A DNA stretch of 64,000 nucleotides from UBA9214 sp964443845 (GCA_964443845.1 CAYUFA010000003.1:25454-89453), one strand, 5' to 3'; shown: positions 1 through 9,877, numbered from the stretch's first letter. Notes: a model not told the origin generated them from the letters alone. Numbers and translations are program-made.

Positions 1-571
<571 letters not shown>

Positions 572-644
572 GATTTGATTCCTGACTGTTACTTGCGCGC
601 CTGCGGGGCGCTCCTGCATTCCCGGTGAATGCGCTGTACGCCCG

Positions 645-3296
645 CTATGCCGGTGCCTTCCTGGCGCTGCGCCGCAGGCGCGCCAACAGGCGCCGCGCCA
701 GGTCGCCGAACAGTTCGGTCTGGGTCGGGTGCGGATGGATCGCCTCGCCCACCTGCTCCAGCGTCAGGTTGCCGGCCACCATCATCACCGCCTCGCCGAT
801 CAGCGTGTCGGCGTGGTCGGCCAGGAAGTGCACACCGACAATGCGATGCGTGGCCCTGTCGGCGACGATCTTGATCATCCCGTGCGTCTCGTGGTTGATC
901 ATGGCCTTGGCGTCGATATTCATCGGCACCTTCACCTCGGCGATGTCCATGCCCTGCGCCTTCGCCTGTTCTGCCGACAGGCCGACGAATGCGGCCTGCG
1001 GGCGCGAGAAGATCACGCCGCAGTCCCTGTTCTGGTCGTACTGCAGGTTTTCACCGAGAATGGTCGCGGCCGCCACCCGGCCCTGCTGCGCCGCGGTGTG
1101 CGCCAGCATCAGCCCGCCGATCACATCGCCCACGGCAAAGATGTGCGGGACGCTGGTGCGGCAGCGCCGGTCGGTGGTGATGATACTGCGTTCGCTGGCC
1201 ACACCGGCCTCCTCCAGGCCGAGACCGGTCAGCACCGGACGCTTGCCGGTGGCCAGGATGACATGGTCCACGCTCAGGTTATGCGACTTGCCCTCCGCAT
1301 CCTTGCAGGCCACCTTCATCTTGCCGGGGCTACCGCTGATCCTGGACACCGCGGCACCGGTCAGCACATCGAGGCGCGCTTCGTTGACCAGGATTTCGGT
1401 CAGGTTCTTCGCGATCTCCGGCTCCACCTCGGCCAGGATGCGCGGCTGGGCCTCCAGCAACGTGACCCGGGCACCGAAGTCCCGGAAGATCTGCGCCATC
1501 TCCACACCGATCGCACCGCCACCGATCACCGCCAGCCTCTCGGGTGGCGCCGCCAGCGCCCACACAGTATCGGAAGTCAGCACACCCCCGCTGTCCAGTC
1601 CTTCCTGTACCCCGGGAATCGGCGGCACGAACGGCGGTGCGCCGGTGGCGATCACGGCACTGCCGAAGGTTATGGTCCTGCCGGCCGTACCTTCCGGCGG
1701 GGCCGCGCGGACGTGCGGATCCGCGCTGTTGGTCGAGGTATGCAGTGCCAGGGTGTGGGCATCGACGAAGCTGCCAAAGCCCTGCACGTACTCGATGCGC
1801 ACGCCCCTGTCGGTCTTCAGCGCCATCTCGCCGCGGGTTTCCAGCACCTGGCGGCGGTGCGCCTCGAGATCCTTCCATACCAGCTTCGCCTTGTCCGTAC
1901 CGGTCACGCCCAGCAGGGCGTCCTGTGCACGATCGCGCATGCGGTCGGCCGCGGCGCGCCAGGCCTTGGACGGGATACAGCCGCGCCACAGGCATTCCCC
2001 GCCGGGGAACGGGGCATCGTTGACCAGCGCCACCTTCAGCTTGTGTCCGACCAGGTCGCGCGCGCAGTCCTCGCCACCCGGACCGCCGCCGATGACCACC
2101 ACGTCGTAGTCCCACTCGCCGGCCGGGATTGCCGGCCCGGCCGGACCCATCCAGTCGGACGGGGCATGAATCAGTTCTTTCAGGGTCTGCAGGAAGAGCG
2201 CGACGTCGGCACCGTTGATGACGCGGTGGTCGGCCGTGACCGTGAACGCGCTGCCGCGCTCGGTCTCCGAGGAAATAGCCAGGATCGCGGCCAGCCCGGG
2301 CGTGGCGATGGCATCGAAATAACTGACATCGAACATGCCCATGTTGGAAATCTGGAAGGTTGCCCCGGTGAACTCCTCCGGGTTGAGGTGACGGGACCGG
2401 GCACGTGCCACGAGGTCCTTCCAGTCATGGTTGAGTTCCGCCAGCTCGCGCAACTCGCAGCCGCGCAGGATGGGCACCACCAGCCCGCCGTCGTCGGCGG
2501 CCACCGCCATACCGATGTCGACCTGGCCGCGCTCGATCAGCTTGTCGTCCGGCTGGTAGCACCAGTTCATCTTCGGATGCCGGGCGATGGCCAGCCCGCA
2601 GGCGCGTGCGATCGCGACCGTGACGGACACGCCGGCGCCCTTGGCGGCTGCCATCAACCCGGCCAGCTGAATGTGCGCGGTGACATGGAAGGTCGGCATC
2701 GAAATCGAGGCGGACATGGCGCGCGCGATCGCCTTTTCCATGGACTTCATCGGCCGGCCGTTACCCGGGACGGGTACCTCGAACGGCGCCGGCGCGCGCT
2801 GTACATCGGCCGCGACCACAACGCCGCCGGGACCGGAACCGCTGAGCCGGTCGATATCGGTGCCGGTCTGTGCCGCCAGCCTGCGCGCCAGTGGCGAGGC
2901 CTGGGTGCCCTGCGGACGCGGGGTCGGCGTGACCCCGGCCGCTGCCGGGGCAACGGCCGCAGCAGTGGCCGGCTGCGCGGCGGGCGGTGCCGGCGGCCTG
3001 GCGGCAGCCGCCGCGGCACCGGGCCCGGCCGCGCTGGCGTCGACCTCGGACTGCGCTTCCACCAGATAGGCGATCGGGTGCGTGACCGGGACCACGGAGT
3101 CGACCGGTGCAATCGGTCCGGACAGGTAGCCGTCACGGAACACCTCGACGTCCATCACCGCCTTGTCGGTCTCGACCGTGGCGACGATGTCGCCGCGCTT
3201 GACCGCGTCGCCGACCTGTTTTTCCCAGCTGACGATGACGCCTTCCGTCATGGTGTCGGAAAGCTGGGGCATCTTGATTACATAGGGCTCAGCCAT
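645..3296 (-). CDS. Pyruvate dehydrogenase E2-E3 fusion (acetyltransferase plus dihydrolipoamide dehydrogenase)
   Basis: An 883-residue protein that joins two normally separate subunits of the pyruvate dehydrogenase complex. Residues 1-80 are a lipoyl domain with the lipoylated lysine in ETDKAVMDVEV. An Ala/Pro linker follows, then a peripheral-subunit-binding domain around 134-168 (SPLARRLA, GPGGVVVAADV), then an acyltransferase core to about residue 390. From about 394 comes a complete flavoprotein E3: GGGPGGEDCA for FAD, the redox disulfide in GGECLWRGCIPSK, NAD site GGGAIGVEMAQ, and C-terminal HPHPTQTELF. The acyltransferase motif HxxxDG reads HRVING, so the usual Asp is Asn. It is last in pdhA-pdhB-pdhC/lpd, after a 209-base gap. 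A pyruvate substrate is inferred from the neighbours. Confidence 0.93.
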   Translation of the reverse strand: MAEPYVIKMPQLSDTMTEGVIVSWEKQVGDAVKRGDIVATVETDKAVMDVEVFRDGYLSGPIAPVDSVVPVTHPIAYLVEAQSEVDASAAGPGAAAAAARPPAPPAAQPATAAAVAPAAAGVTPTPRPQGTQASPLARRLAAQTGTDIDRLSGSGPGGVVVAADVQRAPAPFEVPVPGNGRPMKSMEKAIARAMSASISMPTFHVTAHIQLAGLMAAAKGAGVSVTVAIARACGLAIARHPKMNWCYQPDDKLIERGQVDIGMAVAADDGGLVVPILRGCELRELAELNHDWKDLVARARSRHLNPEEFTGATFQISNMGMFDVSYFDAIATPGLAAILAISSETERGSAFTVTADHRVINGADVALFLQTLKELIHAPSDWMGPAGPAIPAGEWDYDVVVIGGGPGGEDCARDLVGHKLKVALVNDAPFPGGECLWRGCIPSKAWRAAADRMRDRAQDALLGVTGTDKAKLVWKDLEAHRRQVLETRGEMALKTDRGVRIEYVQGFGSFVDAHTLALHTSTNSADPHVRAAPPEGTAGRTITFGSAVIATGAPPFVPPIPGVQEGLDSGGVLTSDTVWALAAPPERLAVIGGGAIGVEMAQIFRDFGARVTLLEAQPRILAEVEPEIAKNLTEILVNEARLDVLTGAAVSRISGSPGKMKVACKDAEGKSHNLSVDHVILATGKRPVLTGLGLEEAGVASERSIITTDRRCRTSVPHIFAVGDVIGGLMLAHTAAQQGRVAAATILGENLQYDQNRDCGVIFSRPQAAFVGLSAEQAKAQGMDIAEVKVPMNIDAKAMINHETHGMIKIVADRATHRIVGVHFLADHADTLIGEAVMMVAGNLTLEQVGEAIHPHPTQTELFGDLARRLLARLRRSARKAPA

Positions 3297-3423
3297 GCAA
3301 CGCCTGTCCTTCTTGATCGGTTCGACTCATGATCCACGCAGCCTGCGCGGAAAAGACCGGGGTGCGCGCTGCGCACCGGAATATTTCACAACACCCTGCC
3401 ACCGACGGGTCGCGGAAAGATCC

Positions 3424-3453
3424 GCTCCTGCGGAAAGCGGGCCCGGCAGGAGC
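3424..3453. repeat. Inverted repeat between pdhB and the E2-E3 gene
   Basis: GCTCCTGC at 3424-3431 and GCAGGAGC at 3446-3453 are perfect 8-bp arms around a GC-rich 14-base centre. There is no T-run, so it is not an ordinary terminator. In the pdh transcript it could form a hairpin that affects mRNA stability between the E1 and E2-E3 genes; that role is a guess. Confidence 0.5.
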
Positions 3454-3505
3454 GCATCTCATGCGCAGCATGACTGAACAGGCTCCGCACGCTTGCCGGG
3501 AAGGG

Positions 3506-4486
3506 TCAAATCCCGAACATCTTCCGCACCGCCTCCACCACGTCATTGGCATCCGGCAGGGCGGCCTTCTCCAGCGCGTGGTTGTAGGGGATCGGAACAT
3601 TCAGCGCAGACACGCGCACCGGTGCGGCATCCAGCTCGAAGAAGCACTCCTCGTTGAGGATCGCCATCACCTCGGCACCGACACCCACGGCCGGTTCGGC
3701 CTCCTCCACGATCACCGCGCGGTGTGTTTTCGTGACCGAGGTGCGGATGCCGGCGCGGTCGAGCGGACTCAGGGCATACAGGTCGATTACCTCGGCCTCG
3801 ATGCCGTGGTGCTGCGCCAGCAGGTCGGCCGCCTGCAGGCACCAGTGCACGGAGATGTTGTAGCCGAACAGCGTGACGTCGCGACCCTCGCGCGTGATCT
3901 CGGAACCTACCAGCGGGTGGAAGTATTCCTCTTCCGGCACCTCACCCTTCATGTTGTACATGAGTTCGTGCTCGTTGATGAACACGGGATCGTTGCAGCG
4001 TACCGCGGACTTGAGCAGGCCATAGGCCTGGCGCGGGTTCGAGGGCGTGACCACGCGCAGCCCGGCGATGCCCATGAACACCTTCTCCATGCGCGCGGAG
4101 TGCTGCGATCCGAGCTGGTGCGCGGTACCGCCCGGCGAGCGCACCACGATCGGCGCCAGCAGCTGGCCACCGGACATGTACCGTACCTTGGCGGCGGAAT
4201 TGAACAGCTGGTCCATCGCCAGCCAGGCGAAGTTCACCGACATGATCTCGATGATCGGGCGCACCCCGAGGAACGAGGCACCGATGCCCAGTCCCGTGAA
4301 ACCGTTTTCGGAAATCGGCGTGTCGATGACGCGCTGCTCACCGTATTTCTCATACAGGCCATGGGTCGCCTTGTAGGTACCGCCGGCGACCGCGATGTCC
4401 TCGCCCATGGCGATCACCAGCGGATCATTGGCCATTTCCTCGTCGTGGGCCCGGCGGATCGCCTCCCACATCATGATCTGCGCCAT
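3506..4486 (-). CDS. pdhB: Pyruvate dehydrogenase E1 component, beta subunit
   Basis: A 326-residue transketolase-type beta subunit that pairs with the alpha subunit next to it to decarboxylate pyruvate and acetylate the lipoyl arm of E2. The pyrimidine-binding half begins MAQIMMWEAI, with MGEDIAVAGGTYKATHGL, TPISENGFTGLGIGA and MDQLFNSAAKVRYMSGG, all typical of E1-beta. The C-terminal transketolase domain holds IVEEAEPAVGVGAEV. Length is normal for the family. The start ATG at 4484-4486 shares one base with the pdhA stop (TAATG), so the two are translationally coupled. Branched-chain or acetoin dehydrogenase E1-beta are alternatives, but the complete cluster favours pyruvate. Confidence 0.93.
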   Translation of the reverse strand: MAQIMMWEAIRRAHDEEMANDPLVIAMGEDIAVAGGTYKATHGLYEKYGEQRVIDTPISENGFTGLGIGASFLGVRPIIEIMSVNFAWLAMDQLFNSAAKVRYMSGGQLLAPIVVRSPGGTAHQLGSQHSARMEKVFMGIAGLRVVTPSNPRQAYGLLKSAVRCNDPVFINEHELMYNMKGEVPEEEYFHPLVGSEITREGRDVTLFGYNISVHWCLQAADLLAQHHGIEAEVIDLYALSPLDRAGIRTSVTKTHRAVIVEEAEPAVGVGAEVMAILNEECFFELDAAPVRVSALNVPIPYNHALEKAALPDANDVVEAVRKMFGI

Positions 4487-5478
4487 TACGTCACCCCGCC
4501 GCGGACCCAGGGATCATTGTCTGCCAGCACATACTTCTCCACCTCGGAGATATGCGGTTCCGGCGATTCGGTGGCGAAACGGATCACACCGTCCTCGATC
4601 TCGTCGAGGATCGCCGTGTCCATGTCCTTGTACTCCTGCAGGGTCAGTTTGCCGTCCTTGATGAGCCGGTCGCGCAACAGGATGATCGGGTCGCGCTTGC
4701 TCCACACGCGTTCCTCGGTACGGGTGCGGTAGGCGTTGGAATCGGACATCGAGTGGCCACGGTAACGATAGGTCATGAGTTCGAGGAAATACGGACCCTT
4801 GCCGCCGCGCACGTGGCGGATGGCCTTCACCGCGGCCTTGTGGACCAGCTCGACGTCCTGACCGTCTGCCTGCGCCGAGGGGATGTTATAGCCGGCCACG
4901 CGCTTGTACTGGTCGATCACGGCAGTGGAGCGGTCGATGCGCGTGCCGATACCGTACAGGTTGTTCTCGCACACATACAACACCGGCAGCTTCCACAGCG
5001 CCGCCATGTTGAGTGACTCGTGGAAGGTCCCCTGGTTGTTGGCAGCGTCCCCGAGGAAGCAGATGCAGATCTCGTCGCCGCCTTTCATCTGGATGGCCTT
5101 GGCGATGCCGGCAGCCAGCGGGAACGGGCCGCCGACCAGCGCGTACCCCCCCATGAAGCGGTGCGCCACATCGAAGATATGCATGGAACCGCCGCGGCCC
5201 TTGCTGACGCCGGTTTCCCTGGCGAACAGCTCGGCCATCACCGCGCGCGGGTCGGCGCCGGACTTGATGGCATGAATGTGGTCGCGGTAGCTGGTGATGA
5301 CATAGTCGTGGCCGGTACGGGCCGCCTCCAGCACCCCGTGCGCACAGGCCTCCTCACCCGGGTACAGGTGCAGAAAGCCCCCGATGTTGCGCTCCACATA
5401 GGCCTCGTAACAGCGCTCCTCGAAACGGCGTGCAAACAGCATTTCCCGCAGCAGGCGTTTTTTGTCAGCGTCTTTCAT
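4486..5478 (-). CDS. pdhA: Pyruvate dehydrogenase E1 component, alpha subunit
   Basis: A 330-residue thiamine-diphosphate enzyme subunit. Family blocks are LYPGEEACAHGVLEA, SYRDHIHAIKSGADPR, GRGGSMH and NMAALWKLPVLYVCENN. The thiamine-binding motif, normally GDG-x-NN, reads GDAANNQG here, with Ala for the second Gly; codons GAC GCT GCC confirm this. The phosphorylation-loop-like segment YRYRGHSMSD is present. It is the first gene of the minus-strand pdh cluster. The 139 bases to the divergent aminopeptidase gene must hold its promoter, but no clear -35/-10 pair stands out. Confidence 0.93.
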   Translation of the reverse strand: MKDADKKRLLREMLFARRFEERCYEAYVERNIGGFLHLYPGEEACAHGVLEAARTGHDYVITSYRDHIHAIKSGADPRAVMAELFARETGVSKGRGGSMHIFDVAHRFMGGYALVGGPFPLAAGIAKAIQMKGGDEICICFLGDAANNQGTFHESLNMAALWKLPVLYVCENNLYGIGTRIDRSTAVIDQYKRVAGYNIPSAQADGQDVELVHKAAVKAIRHVRGGKGPYFLELMTYRYRGHSMSDSNAYRTRTEERVWSKRDPIILLRDRLIKDGKLTLQEYKDMDTAILDEIEDGVIRFATESPEPHISEVEKYVLADNDPWVRGGVT

Positions 5479-5617
5479 GGGTCAGTCAATGCGGCGGATC
5501 ACAGGCACTCGGCGGCCGGCACGGCAACAGGATTGAACACGGTCCCGCCCGGGGCTTGCGCCGCCATCTCCCTGATCTGTAAGGCAACAGCAGTACCCGA
5601 AACGGGACGAGCGCGAT

Positions 5618-7186
5618 ATGATCAGCGTTTTACCGGAATTGGTCAAGGCAAACCGCATGGAAATCCCTTTCCGACATGTCGAAAAAATCAAGATAAATCA
5701 ACACAAAAAGGACTTGACCACAGACGCGGTCGATGCCCTGCCCTGTGTGATCCTGCTACTGCCGGCCGCAGCCGCGCAGGTGCCCTGGCGCCGGCTTCCG
5801 TACGGGACCCTGCTGCGCACGCGCTGGCAACGCGCCGTGCGCCGCGACCGGGACACCGACCAGTTGCTGACCGAACTGCCCAACACGGCGGCCACCCGCG
5901 TGCTCCTGCACTCCCTCAAGCCGGACAGCGATGCGTTCACCCTGCTGACGGCTGCGCGCAAGCTCGCCGCGGCCGCACGGGCCACCGACCCGGCGCGCAT
6001 CGGCATCCAGGCCTGGGGCTTCGAGGCCGCGGACAGCGCCGGAGCGCTGGAACTGCTGTGTGCCGCCCTGCTCGCCAATGCCTGCCCGATGCCGAGTTTC
6101 AAGTCAAAACCGGCGCCACCGGCGGCCCTGCGCCGCATCGACCTGCACGGCGTGGCAGCCCCCCTGGACCTCGCGCCGTTGCAGGCCGAGGCCAGTGGCA
6201 ACCACCTGGCGCGCTGGCTGTCCGCCCTGCCCGGCAACGAACTCACACCCGGCCGCTATCGCCGTTTCATCGCCGGCCTGGCCAGGCAGCAGGGCTGGCA
6301 GATGCAGTTCCTCAACCGCAAGCGGCTGCACGAACTGGGCGCAGGGGCATTTCTGGCCGTGTGCCAGGCCAGCCCGGAGCCGGATGCGGGGATCGTGCAC
6401 CTGCGCTACCGGCCGCCCCGCGGGTCTGCGCGCAAACCGGCGCGCACGCTGGCGCTGGTCGGCAAGGGGATCTGCTTCGACACCGGCGGTGTCAACGTGA
6501 AGCCGGCGAAGCACATGAACGGCATGCACGAGGACATGCAGGGCAGCGCCGTGGCACTCGGCACCCTGCTGGCATTGACCCTGCAGCGGGTGGATTTCGC
6601 CGTCGACTGCTGGCTGGCGCTGGCGGAGAACCACATCGGCAGCCGCGCGTACAAGCCCAATGACGTGGTCACGGCCTGCAACGGCACCAGCATCGAGATC
6701 CGGCACACCGACGCCGAGGGCCGCATGGTGCTGGCCGACACCCTGGCGCTGGCCAGCCGCGGAAAACCGGACGTGATGATCGACTACGCCACGCTGACCG
6801 GTACCTGCGTCTATGCACTGTCCACGCGCTACAGTGGAGTGTTCAGCAACCGGAACACGCTGCTCGACACGCTGATCGCGGCCGGCCGCGGCAGCGGGGA
6901 ACGCGTCTGGCCGTTTCCACAGGACGCGGACTTCGACGAGGCACTGAAATCGGACATCGCCGATACCCTGCAATGCACCCTGGAGGGCGACGCCGATCAC
7001 ATCCTGGCCACCCGCTTCCTGAACCGCTTCGTCGATCCGGCCATTCACTGGATCCACGTCGATCTCTCCGCCAGCAGCCACAAGGGCGGACTGGCGCACA
7101 TCCCCACCGACACCACCGGATTCGGGGTACGCTTCACGCTGCACCTGCTCGCACGCCACGCACTGCTGGACGGCACATGGAACTGA
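5618..7186 (+). CDS. Leucyl aminopeptidase family (M17) metallopeptidase
   Basis: A cytosolic zinc or manganese exopeptidase of the M17 family, up to 522 residues. The C-terminal catalytic domain has the metal and substrate signatures ALVGKGICFDTGGVNVK, HEDMQGSA and HTDAEGRMVLADTL; the last is the family hallmark (usually NTDAEGRL). The N-terminal half (about 1-220) is weakly conserved, as is usual. Two starts are possible: ATG at 5618, or ATG at 5657 giving MEIPFRHVEK; neither has a strong ribosome-binding site. Its end overlaps pyrC by 10 bases, so the two are cotranscribed. It differs from the PepA subgroup in details, so no gene symbol is assigned. Confidence 0.9.
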   Translation: MISVLPELVKANRMEIPFRHVEKIKINQHKKDLTTDAVDALPCVILLLPAAAAQVPWRRLPYGTLLRTRWQRAVRRDRDTDQLLTELPNTAATRVLLHSLKPDSDAFTLLTAARKLAAAARATDPARIGIQAWGFEAADSAGALELLCAALLANACPMPSFKSKPAPPAALRRIDLHGVAAPLDLAPLQAEASGNHLARWLSALPGNELTPGRYRRFIAGLARQQGWQMQFLNRKRLHELGAGAFLAVCQASPEPDAGIVHLRYRPPRGSARKPARTLALVGKGICFDTGGVNVKPAKHMNGMHEDMQGSAVALGTLLALTLQRVDFAVDCWLALAENHIGSRAYKPNDVVTACNGTSIEIRHTDAEGRMVLADTLALASRGKPDVMIDYATLTGTCVYALSTRYSGVFSNRNTLLDTLIAAGRGSGERVWPFPQDADFDEALKSDIADTLQCTLEGDADHILATRFLNRFVDPAIHWIHVDLSASSHKGGLAHIPTDTTGFGVRFTLHLLARHALLDGTWN

Positions 7187-8208
7187 CCCTGCCCCGGCCG
7201 GACGACTGGCATCTGCACGTGCGCGACGGCACCGCACTGTGCGACGTCATCGCGCACACCGCGCGCCGGTTCGCCCGCGCCATCATCATGCCCAACCTGA
7301 AACCTCCGGTCACCACGACGCCACTGGCACGCGCCTACCGCGCGCGCATCCGCGCCGCACTGCCGGACGACAGTGACTTCGTCCCGCTGATGACGCTGTA
7401 CCTGACGGACCACACCACGGCCGACTGCGTGCGGGAGGCCGCGCAGAGTGGCATCGTCCACGGCGTCAAGCTCTACCCGGCCGGCGCCACCACCCACTCC
7501 GATGCCGGCGTCACCGACATCGGCAATGTCGGGGCCGCGCTGGAAGCACTGCAGGAGCACGGCATGCCGCTGCTGGTGCACGCCGAGATCACCGACGCCA
7601 CCGTGGACGTGTTCGATCGCGAGCGCGTGTTCATCGACCGGGTGCTGGAGCCGCTGACGCGGCGCTTTCCGCAACTGAAGATCGTGTTCGAGCACGTCAC
7701 CACGCAGGAAGGGGTCGACTTCGTGCTGTCCGGAAGCCCGCGGCTGGCCGGGACGATCACCGCGCACCACCTGCTGCTGAACCGCAACGCCATGTTCAGC
7801 GGTGGTATCCGGACCCACCACTACTGCCTGCCGGTGCTGAAACGGGAACCCCATCGCCAGGCACTGGTCAGGGCCGCGACCAGCGGCAACCCGAAATTCT
7901 TCCTTGGCACCGACAGTGCACCGCACGCGCGCGAGCGCAAGGAATCGGCCTGTGGCTGTGCCGGCATCTACACGGCGCATGCCGCACTCGAACTCTACGC
8001 CCAGGCCTTCGAGGAGGCCGGTGCACTGGACCGGCTGGCCGGATTTGCCAGCGAGTTCGGTGCGGACTTCTACGGACTGCCGCGCAACACGGGCACCGTG
8101 ACGCTGGCAAAGCACGACTGGGTGGTGCCCGGGCACTATTCGCTGGGGGACTCCAGCGTGATCCCGCTGGCCGCAAACCAGACCCTGCACTGGCGTATCC
8201 GGGAATAA
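7177..8208 (+). CDS. pyrC: Dihydroorotase
   Basis: Cyclises carbamoyl-aspartate to dihydroorotate, the third step of pyrimidine synthesis. It is 343 residues, the size of the type II enzymes such as E. coli PyrC. Metal ligands are visible in order: DWHLHVRDG near the N terminus (HxH), the carboxylated lysine in HGVKLYPAG, the His in LLVHAEI, the His in IVFEHVTT, and the Asp in FLGTDSAPHARERK. The substrate loop residues TITAHHLLLNRN are present. The ATG at 7177 lies inside the end of the aminopeptidase gene, implying translational coupling. No pyrimidine attenuator is visible. Confidence 0.97.
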   Translation: MELTLPRPDDWHLHVRDGTALCDVIAHTARRFARAIIMPNLKPPVTTTPLARAYRARIRAALPDDSDFVPLMTLYLTDHTTADCVREAAQSGIVHGVKLYPAGATTHSDAGVTDIGNVGAALEALQEHGMPLLVHAEITDATVDVFDRERVFIDRVLEPLTRRFPQLKIVFEHVTTQEGVDFVLSGSPRLAGTITAHHLLLNRNAMFSGGIRTHHYCLPVLKREPHRQALVRAATSGNPKFFLGTDSAPHARERKESACGCAGIYTAHAALELYAQAFEEAGALDRLAGFASEFGADFYGLPRNTGTVTLAKHDWVVPGHYSLGDSSVIPLAANQTLHWRIRE

Positions 8209-8323
8209 GCAGCGAAGCGCCGCCGGGGCGGCGCCCGTGACAACCATTGTACCCGCAGGCATGGACCTCGTCCGTGACGGCGAGCGGCGCCCGCGCGCGC
8301 CCGTGGGGCGTTCCAGCAACGCT

Positions 8324-8357
8324 CCGGTGCCAGCAGAGGCCTGCCGGCTGGCACCGG
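8324..8357. repeat. 11-bp perfect inverted repeat between pyrC and rnt
   Basis: CCGGTGCCAGC at 8324-8334 and GCTGGCACCGG at 8347-8357 form a perfect stem around a 12-base loop in the 245-base gap between pyrC and rnt. No T-run follows, so it is not an obvious intrinsic terminator. It may slow decay of the pyrC message or act as a Rho-linked pause; neither can be shown here. Confidence 0.6.
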
Positions 8358-8453
8358 GCCACACCGCATCCTGGCTCATGTGCGTTTCCGGCAATCATCC
8401 GTTGCCCTGGTTCATTGATTCCAAAAGCAGAAGCCTTTCGGTATCCTGACTGC

Positions 8454-9113
8454 ATGATGGATGAGAACAGCAAGGCGCCGATCGCAACCCGTTTCCGCGG
8501 GTTCCTGCCGGTCGTGGTGGACCTGGAAACCGCCGGTTTCAACGCCAGACGCGATGCCCTGCTGGAAATCGCCGCCGTCACCCTCGACATGGACAGCGCC
8601 GGCTTCCTGCACCGGCGCGAGACCTTCGCCTGTCACGTGGAACCGTTCCCCGGCGCCAACCTGGACGCGGAATCGCTGGCGTTCACCGGCATCGATCCCT
8701 TCAACCCGTTTCGCATGGCCAGGCCGGAATACGATGCACTCGAGATCATCTTCAAGCCGGTACGCCGGTTGATCCGCGAGACCGGCTGCAGCCGTGCGGT
8801 CCTGGTCGGCCACAACGCAGCGTTCGACCTCTCGTTCCTGAACGCGGCGGTGACCCGCACCGGCATCAAGCGCAACCCGTTCCACCCCTTCAGCACCTTC
8901 GACACGGTCCCCCTGGCCGGCATGGCCTACGGTCAGACCGTACTCGCGCGTGCGGTCGAGGCAGCGGGCATTGCGTGGGACAACGACAAGGCCCACTCGG
9001 CGATTTACGACACGGAACGGACAGCCGATCTGTTTTGCTCCATCATCAACCGCTGGAACGAGCTGAACCGGCAGCAGGCAGGTTCCGCGCCCCCGGCCGC
9101 AATCCACAGGTAA
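8454..9113 (+). CDS. rnt: Ribonuclease T (DEDD exonuclease)
   Basis: A 3'-5' exoribonuclease that trims the 3' ends of tRNA and other stable RNAs and takes part in end turnover of tRNA. The DEDDh residues are visible: VVDLETAGF (Asp, Glu), VGHNAAFDLSFL (Asp) and HSAIYDTERTADLF (His and Asp). The RNase T-specific blocks NPFHPFSTFDT and NDKAHSAIYD separate it from polymerase III epsilon. Length is 219 residues from the ATG at 8454; a second ATG follows at 8457. It stands alone after a 245-base gap and is followed 9 bases later by an unknown gene on the same strand. Confidence 0.92.
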   Translation: MMDENSKAPIATRFRGFLPVVVDLETAGFNARRDALLEIAAVTLDMDSAGFLHRRETFACHVEPFPGANLDAESLAFTGIDPFNPFRMARPEYDALEIIFKPVRRLIRETGCSRAVLVGHNAAFDLSFLNAAVTRTGIKRNPFHPFSTFDTVPLAGMAYGQTVLARAVEAAGIAWDNDKAHSAIYDTERTADLFCSIINRWNELNRQQAGSAPPAAIHR

Positions 9114-9122
9114 ACCAGAACA

Positions 9123-9677
9123 ATGACCGAGATACCCGACCTGAATGAACAAATCCTGATCAGCCACTCCGGCCTCATCCACCGGGTGGTGATGCACTGC
9201 AATCAACCCGGCTCGGTTCCCGACCTGGAGCAGGTGCTGGCGCTGGCCGAGGCCAATGACTGGACCCGGCTGGTCGGAGCGATTCGTTCGATCCTGTCCG
9301 GCAATCGGGATGAAAGCGTGCTGCAGGGGCTGGACGACGAGGATCGCACGATCGTCGACTCGATACTCAAGGGCATCCAGGACCCCGCCACCCTGCCGCC
9401 GCTGCAGACCGATATCGACTCCGGCATGGCGGCCCCGGGCATCGCCGGCCTGATTCACGCCTCCAGGAACGGCAACCTGCACGCCCTGCAGATCACCGGC
9501 AACCTGGCCCGGCAGATGCTTGCCGCGGGTGGCGATATGGGCATCCTGGCCGGACGCCTGCGGCCGATGGTCGAGGGTGAACGCGACAGGGACAAGCTGA
9601 CCGAGAAGATGTCCGAGCACGGCCAGAAACTGATGCTGGACATCATCGAGGAACTGCTCAAGCTCGAGGCCAACTGA
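9123..9677 (+). CDS. Conserved protein of unknown function
   Basis: A soluble, acidic 184-residue protein that I do not recognise. There is no signal peptide or membrane segment. It is probably helical: the C terminus (about 150-184) is a charged heptad-like helix, and Leu-rich segments occur throughout. Only one Cys (residue 26) is present. It starts 9 bases after rnt, so the two are probably one transcript and it may serve RNA turnover, but that is only positional. No catalytic motif stands out. Confidence 0.7.
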   Translation: MTEIPDLNEQILISHSGLIHRVVMHCNQPGSVPDLEQVLALAEANDWTRLVGAIRSILSGNRDESVLQGLDDEDRTIVDSILKGIQDPATLPPLQTDIDSGMAAPGIAGLIHASRNGNLHALQITGNLARQMLAAGGDMGILAGRLRPMVEGERDRDKLTEKMSEHGQKLMLDIIEELLKLEAN

Positions 9678-9877
9678 ACAGGCAACTGGCCACGGAAGAA
9701 CACACAGGAGCATCGCCCGGGCGCAGCGCAGGGAGTTCCGGAGATCGCCACGGACTTCCTCGAAGTCCTGGCGACAGGGATTGCTGCGCTGCGCTCGCAA
9801 TGACGGGTATCGCGATCGCCTGCAGGCAGGCTGCTACGGCAAATACCAGACGCAGGCGTGCCGCGCAATGACGGGAA
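9678..9877. repeat. Intergenic repeat cluster
   Basis: This 200-base gap is built largely of repeated pieces. CGCAATGACGGG occurs at 9796-9807 and again at 9864-9875, with a third copy at 21469-21480. A 22-base element with the core CCTGCAGGCAGGCT sits at 9816-9837 and recurs with one change at 24416-24437. No open frame or promoter stands out. The gap lies between convergent genes, as is typical of REP-like elements. Confidence 0.6.

Noticed and set aside
729..3332. Long plus-strand open frame antisense to the E2-E3 gene
   Set aside because: GC-rich third positions open the opposite strand; its product is rich in His/Arg/Gln with no domains, and the minus-strand protein is fully recognisable.
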